Shown here one piece after another: positions 49,794 to 59,039 of a stretch of 64,000 bases of DNA. The stretch spans positions 1 through 64,000 of the forward strand of contig CBDCRK010000045.1 of NCBI GenBank assembly GCA_965220955.1, written 5' to 3'. Numbering within the stretch: position 1 is the stretch's first letter; every line of letters begins with the position of its first letter. The position numbers and the translations under genes were made by a program. The stretch is from CBDCRK01 sp965220955 (GTDB lineage Bacteria > Desulfobacterota > Binatia > Bin18 > CBDCRK01). The notes below the pieces were generated by a model, which saw only the letters and a list, made by a program, of their open reading frames with translations, was not told where the DNA came from and ran no database searches.

Positions 49794-52700
49794 TCAGAAC
49801 AGTTCAAGCTGAGCCGTTTTCTTTTTTACATGGTTAACCCGAAGCTGGGTGAGTTGTCTCTTAAGAAAACGCTCTTCTATATCGTCCAAGTAAGACGATG
49901 GAGCCATTGTCCTTACTTGGCCTCGCCAGAGTCGTTTACTCGCATGGCAAAGATAAAGCCTGGTTTTCGCCCGTGTCATACCTACGTAGAAAAGTCGCCG
50001 TTCTTCGTTGAAGTCCGTTTCCCTGGCCTTTCCCCACGTGAGCGGAAGGATGCCCTCTTCACACCCCACAATGAAGACCACCGGGAATTCTAAACCCTTG
50101 GCTGCATGGAGCGTCAATAAGGATATACGGTCTGCCCGCGCATCCCACGTGTCCACCTGCACTCCCAAGGCCAGCCGGGAAAGAAATTGCTCAAGGTTCT
50201 CCCCACAAGCAGACGCCAGAGGCTTCAAGAGTTCGAGAGCCTCTAGGCTGGCCGTGGTCTCTTGCCATGATGATTCCGCTTCAGCGTCTTGACGGTTTTG
50301 GTTAGCAGCAGCTTCGAGCTGCTCACAAAGCGCACCCCTTTTCTGTCCTTGGAGGATTTTGTTGATAAGGCCTGAAACACCGGGATGGTCCATGAGGGAA
50401 GCATGCGAGTACTTCTGGAAAGGCATCCCTGAGCGTCTCAACGCCTCTACAAGCACCGGTGCCTGGGCTTCCGTACGGTAGAGCACAGCAAAATCAGAGA
50501 ACGAGAAATCACCCTCTTCACCGTCTGCTGATCGTCCGCTGTCGATAGAAAAGAAACTATGCCCTCCGATTATCTGCTCGATTGCCTGCACCACGAATTC
50601 TGCCTCTGCGCCCTCGGTGGGGGCTGCATGGAGGGTGATGAGGCTGGGGGTATCTTCAAGTACAGGGACGGATTCTTGTTGGGAGCCGGATCGAGCGATC
50701 ACCTGGGAAGATACCACAACAATGTTTCGATCAGAACGATAGTTGCGAGTCAAACGAACCACTTGAGCCTTGGGGAAGTCCTGGTGAAATTGCTCGAAAA
50801 AGCGCACATCGGCTCCTCGGAAACCATAAATGGCTTGGTCCGGATCACCAATGGCACAAAGATTGCCATCCGCAGGCACAAGCTGCTTTAACAGACGAAC
50901 CTGCTGTTCGTCGACGTCTTGGTATTCATCAATAAACACCCAGGGATAACAACGCTGGTAATGGGCCTGCAAGCCTGGATCAGATTCCAATACGTTGACC
51001 GCTCGCCCGACCAGATCGTCATAATCCACCAAGTTAGAGGCTTCTAACTCCCGCTGGTAGACCTCGAAAGCGTGGACAAGTTTTGCCGTCATAGGGAAAG
51101 TTTGCTGGCGTTTCGCCCGTGTTATTGCCGACAGCAAGCTGTGTGCCTGGCGCTCGGAAGCGCCTAAAGCCTGCTGCAAGAGAAGTAGACGCTCTGATTC
51201 GGCTACAATACGAAAGCCGCGCTGCAGACCGGCCACATTCCAGTGTTCCTGGAGAATGGAAAGACCCAAAGCATGAAACGTGAAGATCGGGATGTGCTCC
51301 CAGACGTTGGGGAGCAGAGCCTGCAGGCGAGCGCGCATCTCGTCTGCTGCCCTTCTGGTGAAGGTGATAGCCAAGCAGTGGGCCGCCGGTACGCCGCGGT
51401 TCCCTATGAGGTGGGCAATACGGTGTGTTAACGTCTTGGTTTTACCAGACCCGGGCCCGGCAATGATCAGGAGAGGTCCTGAGAGAGTCTCAACAGCCCT
51501 GCGCTGGTCTTCATCAAGCTCGGATAAGACATCGAACTCTTCTGCATTCTGGTGCTGGGCTTTTTTCCTTTGAGGGATCTTTCCCCTGGTATTAACCTTC
51601 CTCCCTTCTTCGGCTTTCCGCTGTACAGAATCTGCCGGGAGGCCGCTTTTTTCTTTGATCGGGGGTGTAGACTGTTCATTGGCAAATAATGAGGTACCGG
51701 CCGTATGCTGGCGCAATTCGTCCCGGTGAAAAAGTCGAATGATGCCATATTCGCCATCAAAACCTGCCTCCCGGATCACTTGGTGCTTGCGCAGGCGAGA
51801 GATGGCCTCAGCAATCAAGGATGACGTTGCTTGGCGAATGTCGTCGAGCGGAACATTATTGAGCAGCATCAGCTCAGGCCCAAGTTGGCCCAGTAAATTT
51901 TCATAGTGTCGGGCCACACTCTGACTCTTGGCTCCAACTTGATAGATCTCCGACAGTACTTCGGGCAACGGCACCAGGCTCTGCACTTTGCCTGCGGTAG
52001 CAGGAGACCCCTCTTCTACCCGATCGGCCAACTCCTCAACGCGGTGCATGACCCCAACAGTGACCGGCTTACCACACACCGGGCAACGCCCGCCGACTTC
52101 CCGGGTCTCTTGGGGGGAAAGCCGTATGTTACAACCGCGGTGTCCGTCCAAGTGGTATTTCCCCTCTTCCGGAAAAAACTCTACAGTGCCCTCGTATCCC
52201 TGGCCGGTTTCCAGAGCCTTACGAATAGAAAAATAGTCGAGAGCTGCATCAAAGACACAGGCTTCTCTTCCCAGTTTTTCCGGGGAATGGGCATCCGAAT
52301 TGGATACCAGCCGAAAACGATCTAAAGACGACACCCGCCAATTCATAGGCGGGTCCGACGATAGTCCGGTTTCTACGGCAAAAATGTGCGGCGCCAGATC
52401 AGCATAACACTCGTCGATCGAGTCAAAGCCAGACTTCGAGCCCAACGCAGCAAACCATGGCGTCCAGATATGGGCAGGCACAAGATATGAATCAGCACCT
52501 GACTGTAAGACAATTTCTAACAAATGGCGAGAATCCAAGCCCAAGATGGGCCGTCCATCCGAAGCCAGATTCCCAACCTTGGAAAGACTATGGATCACCC
52601 TCTCGGCAGAGGCAAAGTCAGGAACATAAATGAGATGATGGATTTTGCGGGTGTACTCGCCCTTCTTGTAAATGGTGGATATCTCTACGGATAACAGAAA

Positions 52701-52961
52701 ACGGGTGGGGCCATGGCAGGCCCGGGGCAGTTTATTTTCGATTTCTCTTTCCTGGTCTGGCCGCAAGCGAAACAAACCAGGCTCCGCAGGAACCAGTTTC
52801 TCTTTAAGTTCAGCTAGCCAGGCCGGATGGGTGAAATCCCCGGTGCCGACCACGGTAATCCCCTTCTTGCGAGCCCAAAAAGCCAGGTGTTCGAGGTCAC
52901 AATGCTTGCTTGTAGCGCGAGAGAGTTTGGAATGAATATGCAGATCGGCATAGAAAGCCAT
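49794..52961 (-). CDS. EndoQ-like PHP phosphoesterase fused to UvrD-family helicase
   Basis: The 1055-residue protein combines two enzymes. Residues 1-410 form a PHP domain of the endonuclease Q type, with DLHIHSKLSRATSKHCDLE, GTGDFTHPAW, SNSDAHSPE and a C-terminal zinc site (CPVCGKP). EndoQ cuts 5' of deaminated bases. Residues about 480-1055 are a superfamily 1 UvrD helicase with GPLLIIAGPGSGKTKTLTHR, FIDEYQDVDEQQ, VTFTRRAADEMRARL-type motifs and VNEERRLFYVGMTRAKTRL. The linker (VNTRGKIPQRKKAQHQN) is basic. Both active sites look complete. A cleavage-plus-unwinding repair machine is the natural inference. Confidence 0.88.
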   Translation of the reverse strand: MAFYADLHIHSKLSRATSKHCDLEHLAFWARKKGITVVGTGDFTHPAWLAELKEKLVPAEPGLFRLRPDQEREIENKLPRACHGPTRFLLSVEISTIYKKGEYTRKIHHLIYVPDFASAERVIHSLSKVGNLASDGRPILGLDSRHLLEIVLQSGADSYLVPAHIWTPWFAALGSKSGFDSIDECYADLAPHIFAVETGLSSDPPMNWRVSSLDRFRLVSNSDAHSPEKLGREACVFDAALDYFSIRKALETGQGYEGTVEFFPEEGKYHLDGHRGCNIRLSPQETREVGGRCPVCGKPVTVGVMHRVEELADRVEEGSPATAGKVQSLVPLPEVLSEIYQVGAKSQSVARHYENLLGQLGPELMLLNNVPLDDIRQATSSLIAEAISRLRKHQVIREAGFDGEYGIIRLFHRDELRQHTAGTSLFANEQSTPPIKEKSGLPADSVQRKAEEGRKVNTRGKIPQRKKAQHQNAEEFDVLSELDEDQRRAVETLSGPLLIIAGPGSGKTKTLTHRIAHLIGNRGVPAAHCLAITFTRRAADEMRARLQALLPNVWEHIPIFTFHALGLSILQEHWNVAGLQRGFRIVAESERLLLLQQALGASERQAHSLLSAITRAKRQQTFPMTAKLVHAFEVYQRELEASNLVDYDDLVGRAVNVLESDPGLQAHYQRCYPWVFIDEYQDVDEQQVRLLKQLVPADGNLCAIGDPDQAIYGFRGADVRFFEQFHQDFPKAQVVRLTRNYRSDRNIVVVSSQVIARSGSQQESVPVLEDTPSLITLHAAPTEGAEAEFVVQAIEQIIGGHSFFSIDSGRSADGEEGDFSFSDFAVLYRTEAQAPVLVEALRRSGMPFQKYSHASLMDHPGVSGLINKILQGQKRGALCEQLEAAANQNRQDAEAESSWQETTASLEALELLKPLASACGENLEQFLSRLALGVQVDTWDARADRISLLTLHAAKGLEFPVVFIVGCEEGILPLTWGKARETDFNEERRLFYVGMTRAKTRLYLCHASKRLWRGQVRTMAPSSYLDDIEERFLKRQLTQLRVNHVKKKTAQLELF

Positions 52962-53009
52962 GAGAAATTCTCCTTATGCTTGGTTTCCAAAATGTCCGGT
53001 CCCGATACC

Positions 53010-53291
53010 TTAATGTTCATCACGCTCAAGCCACGCCACATCAGCTATGTCTTGCGGTCGTCCCACTGTTTTCTTGTTCTGAATCAGATGCGAGCGTCCA
53101 ATGACCGCAACCGTTAGGTTTTCGATCTCAACTCGGTGAGCATTCTCGTCGGAGCAACGAATCCAGATATCCAGGTCGCCGGTTGCGCGGGGCAACCCAT
53201 GCGCAGCCAGCGCATAAGCACCCACAAGTAAAAACTCAGCGTTTTCGTTGCACAACGCGGATAACATGTCGCGGAAGTCGGGATTCAGCAA
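53010..53291 (-). CDS. Nucleotidyltransferase-fold protein with internal deletion
   Basis: The 93-residue frame matches both ends of a larger nucleotidyltransferase (DUF6036-like). MLNPDFRDMLSALCNENAEF, GAYALAAHGLPRATGDLDIW and WIRCSDENA are the start including the G-D-L-D catalytic loop, and ENLTVAVIGRSHLIQNKKTVGRPQDIADV is the end. Around 60 residues that usually lie between RVWRAL and the VEIEG-type strand are absent, with the frame kept. It may be inactive. Overlaps a small upstream frame by 55 bases. Confidence 0.65.
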   Translation of the reverse strand: MLNPDFRDMLSALCNENAEFLLVGAYALAAHGLPRATGDLDIWIRCSDENAHRVEIENLTVAVIGRSHLIQNKKTVGRPQDIADVAWLERDEH

Positions 53292-53385
53292 CGGTTTCTC
53301 CCTTGAAGGCCCACCCGTCGAGGGTAAGTTGCCACATCATCCCCAGGCGCTGGGCTGGGGTTGTGGTCTGCAGGTCCGTCTCGCT
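53236..53385 (-). other. Small partner gene fragment upstream of the nucleotidyltransferase
   Basis: A frame with TPAQRLGMMWQLTLDGWAFK, GETVAESRLPRHVIRVVQ and a stop at 53236 overlaps the nucleotidyltransferase start. From memory, such a short protein commonly precedes this type of nucleotidyltransferase gene, possibly as a toxin-antitoxin partner. Its normal start is missing; upstream lies a 14-base tandem repeat with stop codons. Confidence 0.45.
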
Positions 53386-53390
53386 TCCCT

Positions 53391-53418
53391 GGTTAGCCTA
53401 GTTAGGTTAGCCTGGTTA
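53391..53418. repeat. 14-bp tandem repeat
   Basis: GGTTAGCCTAGTTA is followed directly by GGTTAGCCTGGTTA (13 of 14 identical), just upstream of the nucleotidyltransferase partner frame. The expansion may be what removed its start. Confidence 0.65.
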
Positions 53419-53669
53419 GCTGGGTGTCGCACACGCACTACGCGGTTTTTATAGCTCACACCGTCAACCTACTTCATTCTCTTCCACAGGGAGTAATCTT
53501 TAACTAAGTACCTGGACAGATATGTTTGCAGGTCTTATATGCCCCTTCCCCTCTGGCGGGCAATGGCATTAAGTTAATGAGCTAAGTGTGGCAGAGAGAG
53601 TAGCCAGAGGACTTGACCCCTTATCAAAGCCACTGTGATTATCTGCTGCTAACACTGACGTTCTATACT
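53419..53669. other. Intergenic region without a gene
   Basis: No open frame with a plausible start or known motif is seen. The region lies between the nucleotidyltransferase module and the dioxygenase gene. Confidence 0.5.
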
Positions 53670-54809
53670 TCACACCAGATGCGCTAGCGTCTCGTCGAAG
53701 TGCTTTTTCAGATATACGGTAAACGGTGTTCCACCGGTTCCGACTGCAGCCGTTTTCTCACTGCGTGCAGGCTTGAGAATATATGTCGCCGCATATTCGA
53801 GGTGGAGTCGACGAAACTGATAGAGGGCACGGATACCCTCATTGTATGCCTCCCGTAACGAGGGCGCGGCGGACCTGTGCCGTAGAACATACTGGCGAAT
53901 AGATGGGCCGCCTTCGATCGTTTCAATAAAGGCCCGATCCTGCAGTGGCATGTAATGGCGTATTTCCAGCAAGTAGGCGCGCATTTCGTCAAATTCGTGT
54001 TCAATGCCGAGTGCGGCATCAAAGGCATAGATAACGCTACTCTGGGCGCCCGTTTCCCCCCGGAATTCCTGAGGCTGTCCATTGTATGCCTCCACGCCTT
54101 CATAAAGCATGCCGTTGGGAATAGCCGGATTGTTTTTCCAGCCGAACATATAAGGTCGCACCCGGTGGTAGTAAATGTCTGGATTACATCGTTCAGGCAT
54201 GCGGCGAAGAACAACTGCCATGATCAGCAGCGTTGCCGCGAGGTCGAGTAGGTATCCCTCCAACGCGCGAGTATCCTCCCGAATCACAGCCTCTTGGGCA
54301 GGCAACAGCACGGACAAGCCTCGTCCCGCTTCTGCTTCAATGTTAACATGTACCGTCACAAACCATTCTTCATCCATTCCCCCAAGGAAATTCTGAATCA
54401 TGGCCAGGTTGCCAACCGAGATCGGTCCCTGCGGTTCAATACGACGCCAGTTGTACAGTGTCTGCGAGGCATAAGTCAGCATGGGTGGGCGACCCAGATG
54501 CGTTGCCACCTGATGCCAGGCAACAGCCAGTGGTTTGGGGAGGCGGGTAGCAATGGGATGGTCGGGCGCAAACACATACAGACTGGCCATGAACGACAGC
54601 ATAGTCATCGCACGTTCATACTCTCTCTGGGTGCGCAATTCCGTGACCGGAAATGGTGGCAGCTGCTCGAGGGTCGGGCGGAACGAGGTGCTTAAGGCTA
54701 GCTTCGAGAGATTCTGCGCCACGTCTTCCCAATCCCCAAACGGTTCAGGTAAGCGGGTAAGCGGATCGTCGGTTGGTAAAAATCCCCGCGACCAATCCCG
54801 GTCTCTCAT
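53670..54809 (-). CDS. Indoleamine 2,3-dioxygenase family protein
   Basis: The 379-residue haem protein has the IDO family order: RGFLPTDDPLTRLPEPFGDWED at the N-terminus, SVGNLAMIQNFLGGMDEEWF for the small domain, the proximal-haem-ligand helix ALYQFRRLHLEYAATYI with its His, and the GTGGTPF loop near the C-terminus that closes over substrate. It cleaves the indole ring of tryptophan to N-formylkynurenine. A start at ATG 54809 is preferred to the GTG at 54845. The neighbours on the same strand are an aldolase and a cyclase/formamidase-family enzyme. Confidence 0.9.
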   Translation of the reverse strand: MRDRDWSRGFLPTDDPLTRLPEPFGDWEDVAQNLSKLALSTSFRPTLEQLPPFPVTELRTQREYERAMTMLSFMASLYVFAPDHPIATRLPKPLAVAWHQVATHLGRPPMLTYASQTLYNWRRIEPQGPISVGNLAMIQNFLGGMDEEWFVTVHVNIEAEAGRGLSVLLPAQEAVIREDTRALEGYLLDLAATLLIMAVVLRRMPERCNPDIYYHRVRPYMFGWKNNPAIPNGMLYEGVEAYNGQPQEFRGETGAQSSVIYAFDAALGIEHEFDEMRAYLLEIRHYMPLQDRAFIETIEGGPSIRQYVLRHRSAAPSLREAYNEGIRALYQFRRLHLEYAATYILKPARSEKTAAVGTGGTPFTVYLKKHFDETLAHLV

Positions 54810-55050
54810 GTCCAGGTCTTTCTCATGGTTAGCGAGGTACCACACGTTCCCATGCCAGGGTGATGGGTCGAAGGATATAGTTTGGCAACATATTTTTTAT
54901 GAGGTGGCTATAAACCCTTTAGACTGCGAGCCTACGCGAACAAATCATCAACCGGCATTTCCCAACTAGGGGTCTTGCACTCACATAACAACCTCACAGC
55001 CAAATCGGACAAAACAGTGTACAACAAACAGTCAGCCCTTAGCGAATAAC

Positions 55051-55797
55051 TTAGCTGGCAGCGATCTGCTGTAAGTAGGCTTTAGCACCCTGGGCTACCC
55101 AGTTAGTCCAGGGGGTTAGGAAGAAGCGTACACCAGCATCCAAGTAATGCTTAACATTCTGGTCGGTTACCAGGGTGCCAGCCACCTTGTCCGCCTCAAT
55201 GATCTGAGCCAGGGTACGGTCAATGACCGCTTGTACCTCGGGATGCGTGTGGTTGCCAATATGTCCCATAGTCTGAGCTAGATCAGAGGGAGCCACAAAG
55301 AAGACGTCAATATGATCGACTGTAAGGATGTCAGCCAGGTTGCCAACGGCTTCAATCTCCTCAATTAATACTACCACCAAGGTCTCATCGTTGGCACGCT
55401 GGAAGTAGTCCGGAGCCCCATAGGACTGGCGACCACCATACATACCACGGCAACCTATAGGGGCATACTTTGCGGCTTGTACAACCTCATGGGCCACCCT
55501 CCGTGTATTGGTATGTGGTACCACAATCCCCGTGCTCCCGCGGTCGAGAGTCCGCATAATGAGACCGGCATCATTCTTATTGACCCGCGTTACCGAGGTC
55601 ATGTCCCATAAGTCACAGGCCCGAGACATATCACCAATCTGCTCCCAACTAAGGGGGCCATGCTCGCCTTCAAGCCAGACCCCGTCAAAACCAAACTGGC
55701 CTAGAAAATCGATCATATCGGTATTGGCATGACCTGTTACTATGGTTACGGGCTGTCCTTGTTGCAATTTCCGTTTGGCTCGGTTTTCGCGCATCAT
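55051..55797 (-). CDS. HpcH/HpaI aldolase family protein
   Basis: The 248-residue class II aldolase has GHANTDMIDFLGQFGFDGVW, LEGEHGPLSWEQI with the metal Glu, RVNKNDAGLIMRTLDRGSTGIVVPH with the conserved Arg, and VLIEEIEAVGNLADIL. These are hallmarks of 2-keto-3-deoxy-glucarate or hydroxy-ketoacid aldolases. AGGAGG directly precedes ATG 55797; the open frame goes to 55848 but overlaps the cyclase gene. The substrate is unknown. It lies 26 bases downstream of the cyclase-family gene and upstream of the dioxygenase. Confidence 0.9.
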   Translation of the reverse strand: MMRENRAKRKLQQGQPVTIVTGHANTDMIDFLGQFGFDGVWLEGEHGPLSWEQIGDMSRACDLWDMTSVTRVNKNDAGLIMRTLDRGSTGIVVPHTNTRRVAHEVVQAAKYAPIGCRGMYGGRQSYGAPDYFQRANDETLVVVLIEEIEAVGNLADILTVDHIDVFFVAPSDLAQTMGHIGNHTHPEVQAVIDRTLAQIIEADKVAGTLVTDQNVKHYLDAGVRFFLTPWTNWVAQGAKAYLQQIAAS

Positions 55798-55823
55798 TGT
55801 CCTCCTATAGTAGATAGAATAAT

Positions 55824-56750
55824 CTAGAAAATAGCCATGGGTTGGCAAGGCGACCCAGTGCTGCCAGCAATACGCAGAGGTACCGCGGTGAAAAGAAACT
55901 CGTAGCGGTTTTCCTCGGCACAGGCGGCAACCAAGCGTTCGGGATAAGCATTATCAATCAGGCACAATCCTAGCAAGGGAATCCCTAGGTGGACGCCAAA
56001 TTGGAAGCCCTCATAGCCAACCGGGCGCTCATCCATCAAATCCCAGACAATAGCAGCCACATTGTGCTGGCGCAGCCACTCCAGGCAGGCAATATGTAGG
56101 CCGGGACGCACATTAAGACTAGGTATGCCTCGTTGGGCAACCGGCGGTGCCGCATTGGCCACGCTGGCTTCATAGGTTTCCCGACCGCTACGCACCACCA
56201 CCACATCGCCTGACTCAACCTTTACCCCAGCACGGTCTGCGGCGGCATCCAGATCAGGAGGGGTTACTGGCTTGCCAATGCCAACGTAGCCCTCCTCCCG
56301 GGCAGAGGCAACATCAAGGAGCACACCGCGGGTAACTACCCCCTCGAACCAGGAGTCCAGAGCACCCCAGGTAGCTCCGCCTTGGCCAATGTTTTCTTCA
56401 AAGCTGCGACCGTTATACAGCTTGCCTTGATATTCCACATGACATAGGGCGTCCATGTGGGTTACCGTGTACCCATGATAGATCATACCTACGTAGTCGA
56501 CCGAGGCCTTGGAAGTCCCGCGCTGCACAGGATAGAGCATATGGTAGTCTAAGGCCGGTTGAGGGGTGATATCCCGCGACAGCGAGACCACGCGTCCGCT
56601 ATACGCTAAGGCAACCGCAGCAGCCTGCTTCTCAGGGGTAATCAGGTTAAGGGTGCCTCGTTGATCGTCATTTCCCCAGCGGCCCCAATTGTTGAGACGC
56701 TCAAAATAACTCTCGACCTCGGCCTGCGTTGGTGGTGTCCACTGCGCCAT
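55824..56750 (-). CDS. Cyclase-family protein (kynurenine formamidase-like)
   Basis: The 308-residue metal-dependent hydrolase has the HGYTVTHMDALCHVEY motif, which matches HGTHxDxxxH of the cyclase/kynurenine formamidase fold, and VVVVRSGRETYE, GLHIACLEWLRQHNVAAIVWDL as later conserved blocks. The N-terminus WNDDQRGTLNLITP is typical of larger cyclase-family enzymes. Known members hydrolyse N-formylkynurenine, and others act on unrelated amides or lactones. The two genes downstream are an aldolase and an IDO, so tryptophan breakdown is suggested but not proven. Confidence 0.88.
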   Translation of the reverse strand: MAQWTPPTQAEVESYFERLNNWGRWGNDDQRGTLNLITPEKQAAAVALAYSGRVVSLSRDITPQPALDYHMLYPVQRGTSKASVDYVGMIYHGYTVTHMDALCHVEYQGKLYNGRSFEENIGQGGATWGALDSWFEGVVTRGVLLDVASAREEGYVGIGKPVTPPDLDAAADRAGVKVESGDVVVVRSGRETYEASVANAAPPVAQRGIPSLNVRPGLHIACLEWLRQHNVAAIVWDLMDERPVGYEGFQFGVHLGIPLLGLCLIDNAYPERLVAACAEENRYEFLFTAVPLRIAGSTGSPCQPMAIF

Positions 56751-56888
56751 ATTATGACCTCCTTATTCTCTTTTACTTAACTCCAACCATACCTGCAAAC
56801 AAAAAGCGCATAAAGAAACCTTTCAGCTGGTAGAGCGAAGAGGGTTTTCCCCTGTCAAGGTAAGTGAGAGGTTCTTTAAGGTATTATT

Positions 56889-57299
56889 TTATTCTTGGGG
56901 AATACGGTTTCCCGCTATCTTCTCGCCAAGTCTAGCCCCTAGCAGTGCCAGCCAAAAAGCTATTGCCCCTCCAATTAGCATCTTGGTGAGGCTAAAGCGG
57001 ATAAAGCTATAGGGGGTGAATAGAGTGAGGCTCAACATCAACGTCACAGATAAAAACGCGCCCGCAGCAGGTTCGTGAATGCGCAGCCCTGGAGAGATTA
57101 GGCCAATAATAAGGCCGCCAATAAAGTAGCTTACCAGATTGAGCAATCCCTGCAACGTGAACCGCAAACTGAGAGACATGAATCGGCCAATGACAACTTC
57201 TCCTATCAATCCCCCTAATAGAAGTTCCACGCCAAGGAAAAGGGCCATACTAGCCAGCACCCACCTGAGGGCAAAAGGCTGATAGCTTTTGTGCTTCAT
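56889..57299 (-). CDS. Four-helix membrane protein, unknown
   Basis: The 136-residue protein has four hydrophobic stretches (about 12-32, 50-68, 75-95, 105-125), with GAIAFWLALLGARLGEKIAGN at the end and Gly-rich helices that resemble small integral proteins such as YrvD-type. It has no charged loop of note. Close to the ion channel but in the opposite orientation. Function unknown. Confidence 0.55.
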   Translation of the reverse strand: MKHKSYQPFALRWVLASMALFLGVELLLGGLIGEVVIGRFMSLSLRFTLQGLLNLVSYFIGGLIIGLISPGLRIHEPAAGAFLSVTLMLSLTLFTPYSFIRFSLTKMLIGGAIAFWLALLGARLGEKIAGNRIPQE

Positions 57300-57552
57300 T
57301 ACAACCTTCTTCTGATTCTTCTGACACCTAATTTGAAGATGTAGCTCAAAAGTAACTTCCCATGAATTTGTTCATGCTTGGCTGATAGTATAACTTCTTT
57401 TACTTAAACCGGCCGATCTCTTCAAGCCAAAACGTGCTAGAGAAAGTCCTGCGACATCTAATAATGACCATTGTCTTTGAGACCGCTCTGGGACTGTGGT
57501 ATGATATGATTTTCATCCTTTGTCCCTTGACGAACATTTTATTCATATTCCC

Positions 57553-58576
57553 ATGATAAACATTTTATTCTTCTTCAAGAAATTCACACATAGTCTGCGC
57601 AAGAACAATCTCGATAAGATTATTCTTGTTCTGCTGTTAACCCTCACAGGGGGGATAGTAGGGATCTCCTATTTTGAACCAACGCTTTCTCCCCTCGACT
57701 CTCTATGGTGGGCGGTTGTAACGGTGACTACGGTGGGGTATGGAGACATTGCCCCTACTACCCCGGGGGGGTAGGGCTGTGGGCGCGTTGCTCATGATTT
57801 TTGGTATTGGCTTTCTGGGGATGTTTACTGCTACGCTAGCCAGCATATTAGTCGAAAATAAGTTCCAGGAGGGCAAAGGAATGAAGCCGGTCAAAGTCAA
57901 GCCTCACTTCCTCATTTGTGGGTGGAATTACAAGGCTAAGGAAATTATTGAGGAACTGCGGGCAGATAGAAAAGCAGAGAACTGTCCCCTTGTTGTTATT
58001 GCCGATATACCGGAGAAGCCGGGGGAGGCCAACAACCTCTACTTCATCAGCGGCGTGATCACACGAGAGACCCTGGAAAAAGCCAATATCAAAGAGGCCC
58101 AGGTGGCCATTGTACTGGCAGATGAGAGGGTCGATTTTCATGCACGGGACGCCAAGACTATCTTGGATACGCTAACGATTAAAACGACCAACCCACACAC
58201 GTATGCGTGCGTTGAGATCGTGGACCCCAAAAATGTTGAGCACTGCAAGATGGCCAAGGCTGACGAGGTCATTGTTATTGGCGAGCTGAGCACCAACCTC
58301 CTTGTCCAAGCTGCCCTGGACCACGGAATAACACAGATTATCACCGAGCTAGTAAGTAACCGCTTTGGCAATGCCCTATATAAAATTCCTCCTCCTAAAG
58401 AGCTTATTGGTAAGCCTTTCCTCGAGGTTTTCACCTGGCTAAAAACCGACCATGACCTTATCGTCTTGGCGGTTGAGGGTCGGGAGGAAGGCCGGTTTCT
58501 TGCCAACCCTCATAATAGCTATATAATTAGTACCACAGATCAGCTGGTAGTTATTGGCAAAGAGAGGCCCTCATAA
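57553..58576 (+). pseudogene. Potassium channel with TrkA/RCK domain, homopolymer frameshift
   Basis: The first frame (57553-57774) has transmembrane segment NNLDKIILVLLLTLTGGIVG and the selectivity filter TVTTVGYGDIAP. It breaks at a run of seven G (57763-57770 region). Removing one G gives PGGRAVGALLMIFGIGFLGM and continues to 58576 with an RCK domain starting PHFLICGWNYKAKEIIEEL. The RCK half is a typical ligand-sensing ring subunit, though the classic GxGxxG is GWNYKA here. Start ATG 57553 gives a normal two-helix MthK-like channel. The single homopolymer lesion may be a sequencing error; if real, the filter half and the RCK half are separated. Confidence 0.7.
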
Positions 58577-58627
58577 GGGGAATTGGGAAGAGGGGAGGAC
58601 TTATCTGCGCAAGTGAAAGGGAACAAA

Positions 58628-59023
58628 ATGTCTGAACATTTCGACAAGGTTAAAGAGTTTCTGGTGGATATGGGATGCGCGGTTGTGCAGGAAAGTACGG
58701 AGGAGGAACTTGTTATTGTTAATGATGAGGAGGGTGGGATTAAAAACCTTATTGTTGACTGTGAGGACCCTATTCTGATCCTAGAGCAGATGATCATGAA
58801 GGTGCCAGGGAGCCCTGGGGACCTCTTCCGTCGCCTTCTACAGATGAATCGTACATTAGTACACGGGGCCTTTGTGTTGGATGAGGAAGGGAAAACGGTC
58901 ATCTTTCGCGATACCCTGCGCTTAGAGAACCTTGATCGCAACGAGCTTGAGGGATCAATCGAAGCTCTCAGCCTTGCCCTGGCGGAGAACGCTGAGGAGC
59001 TTCTTGCCTACGGTAAGCAATAA
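58628..59023 (+). CDS. YbjN/T3SS-chaperone-like protein
   Basis: The 131-residue acidic protein has the type III-chaperone-like order: VKEFLVDMGCAVVQESTEEELVIV, DPILILEQMIMKVPG and RLLQMNRTLVHGAFVLDEEGKTVIF, with the C-terminal RNELEGSIEALSLALAEN. This fold is used by YbjN-like and DUF2170-like proteins that neighbour PspA in membrane-stress clusters. It begins 51 bases after the channel and ends 17 bases before PspA, so it is in that operon. AAAGGGAAC precedes the ATG. Confidence 0.7.
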   Translation: MSEHFDKVKEFLVDMGCAVVQESTEEELVIVNDEEGGIKNLIVDCEDPILILEQMIMKVPGSPGDLFRRLLQMNRTLVHGAFVLDEEGKTVIFRDTLRLENLDRNELEGSIEALSLALAENAEELLAYGKQ

Positions 59024-59039
59024 CTAGACGGAGGTTATT

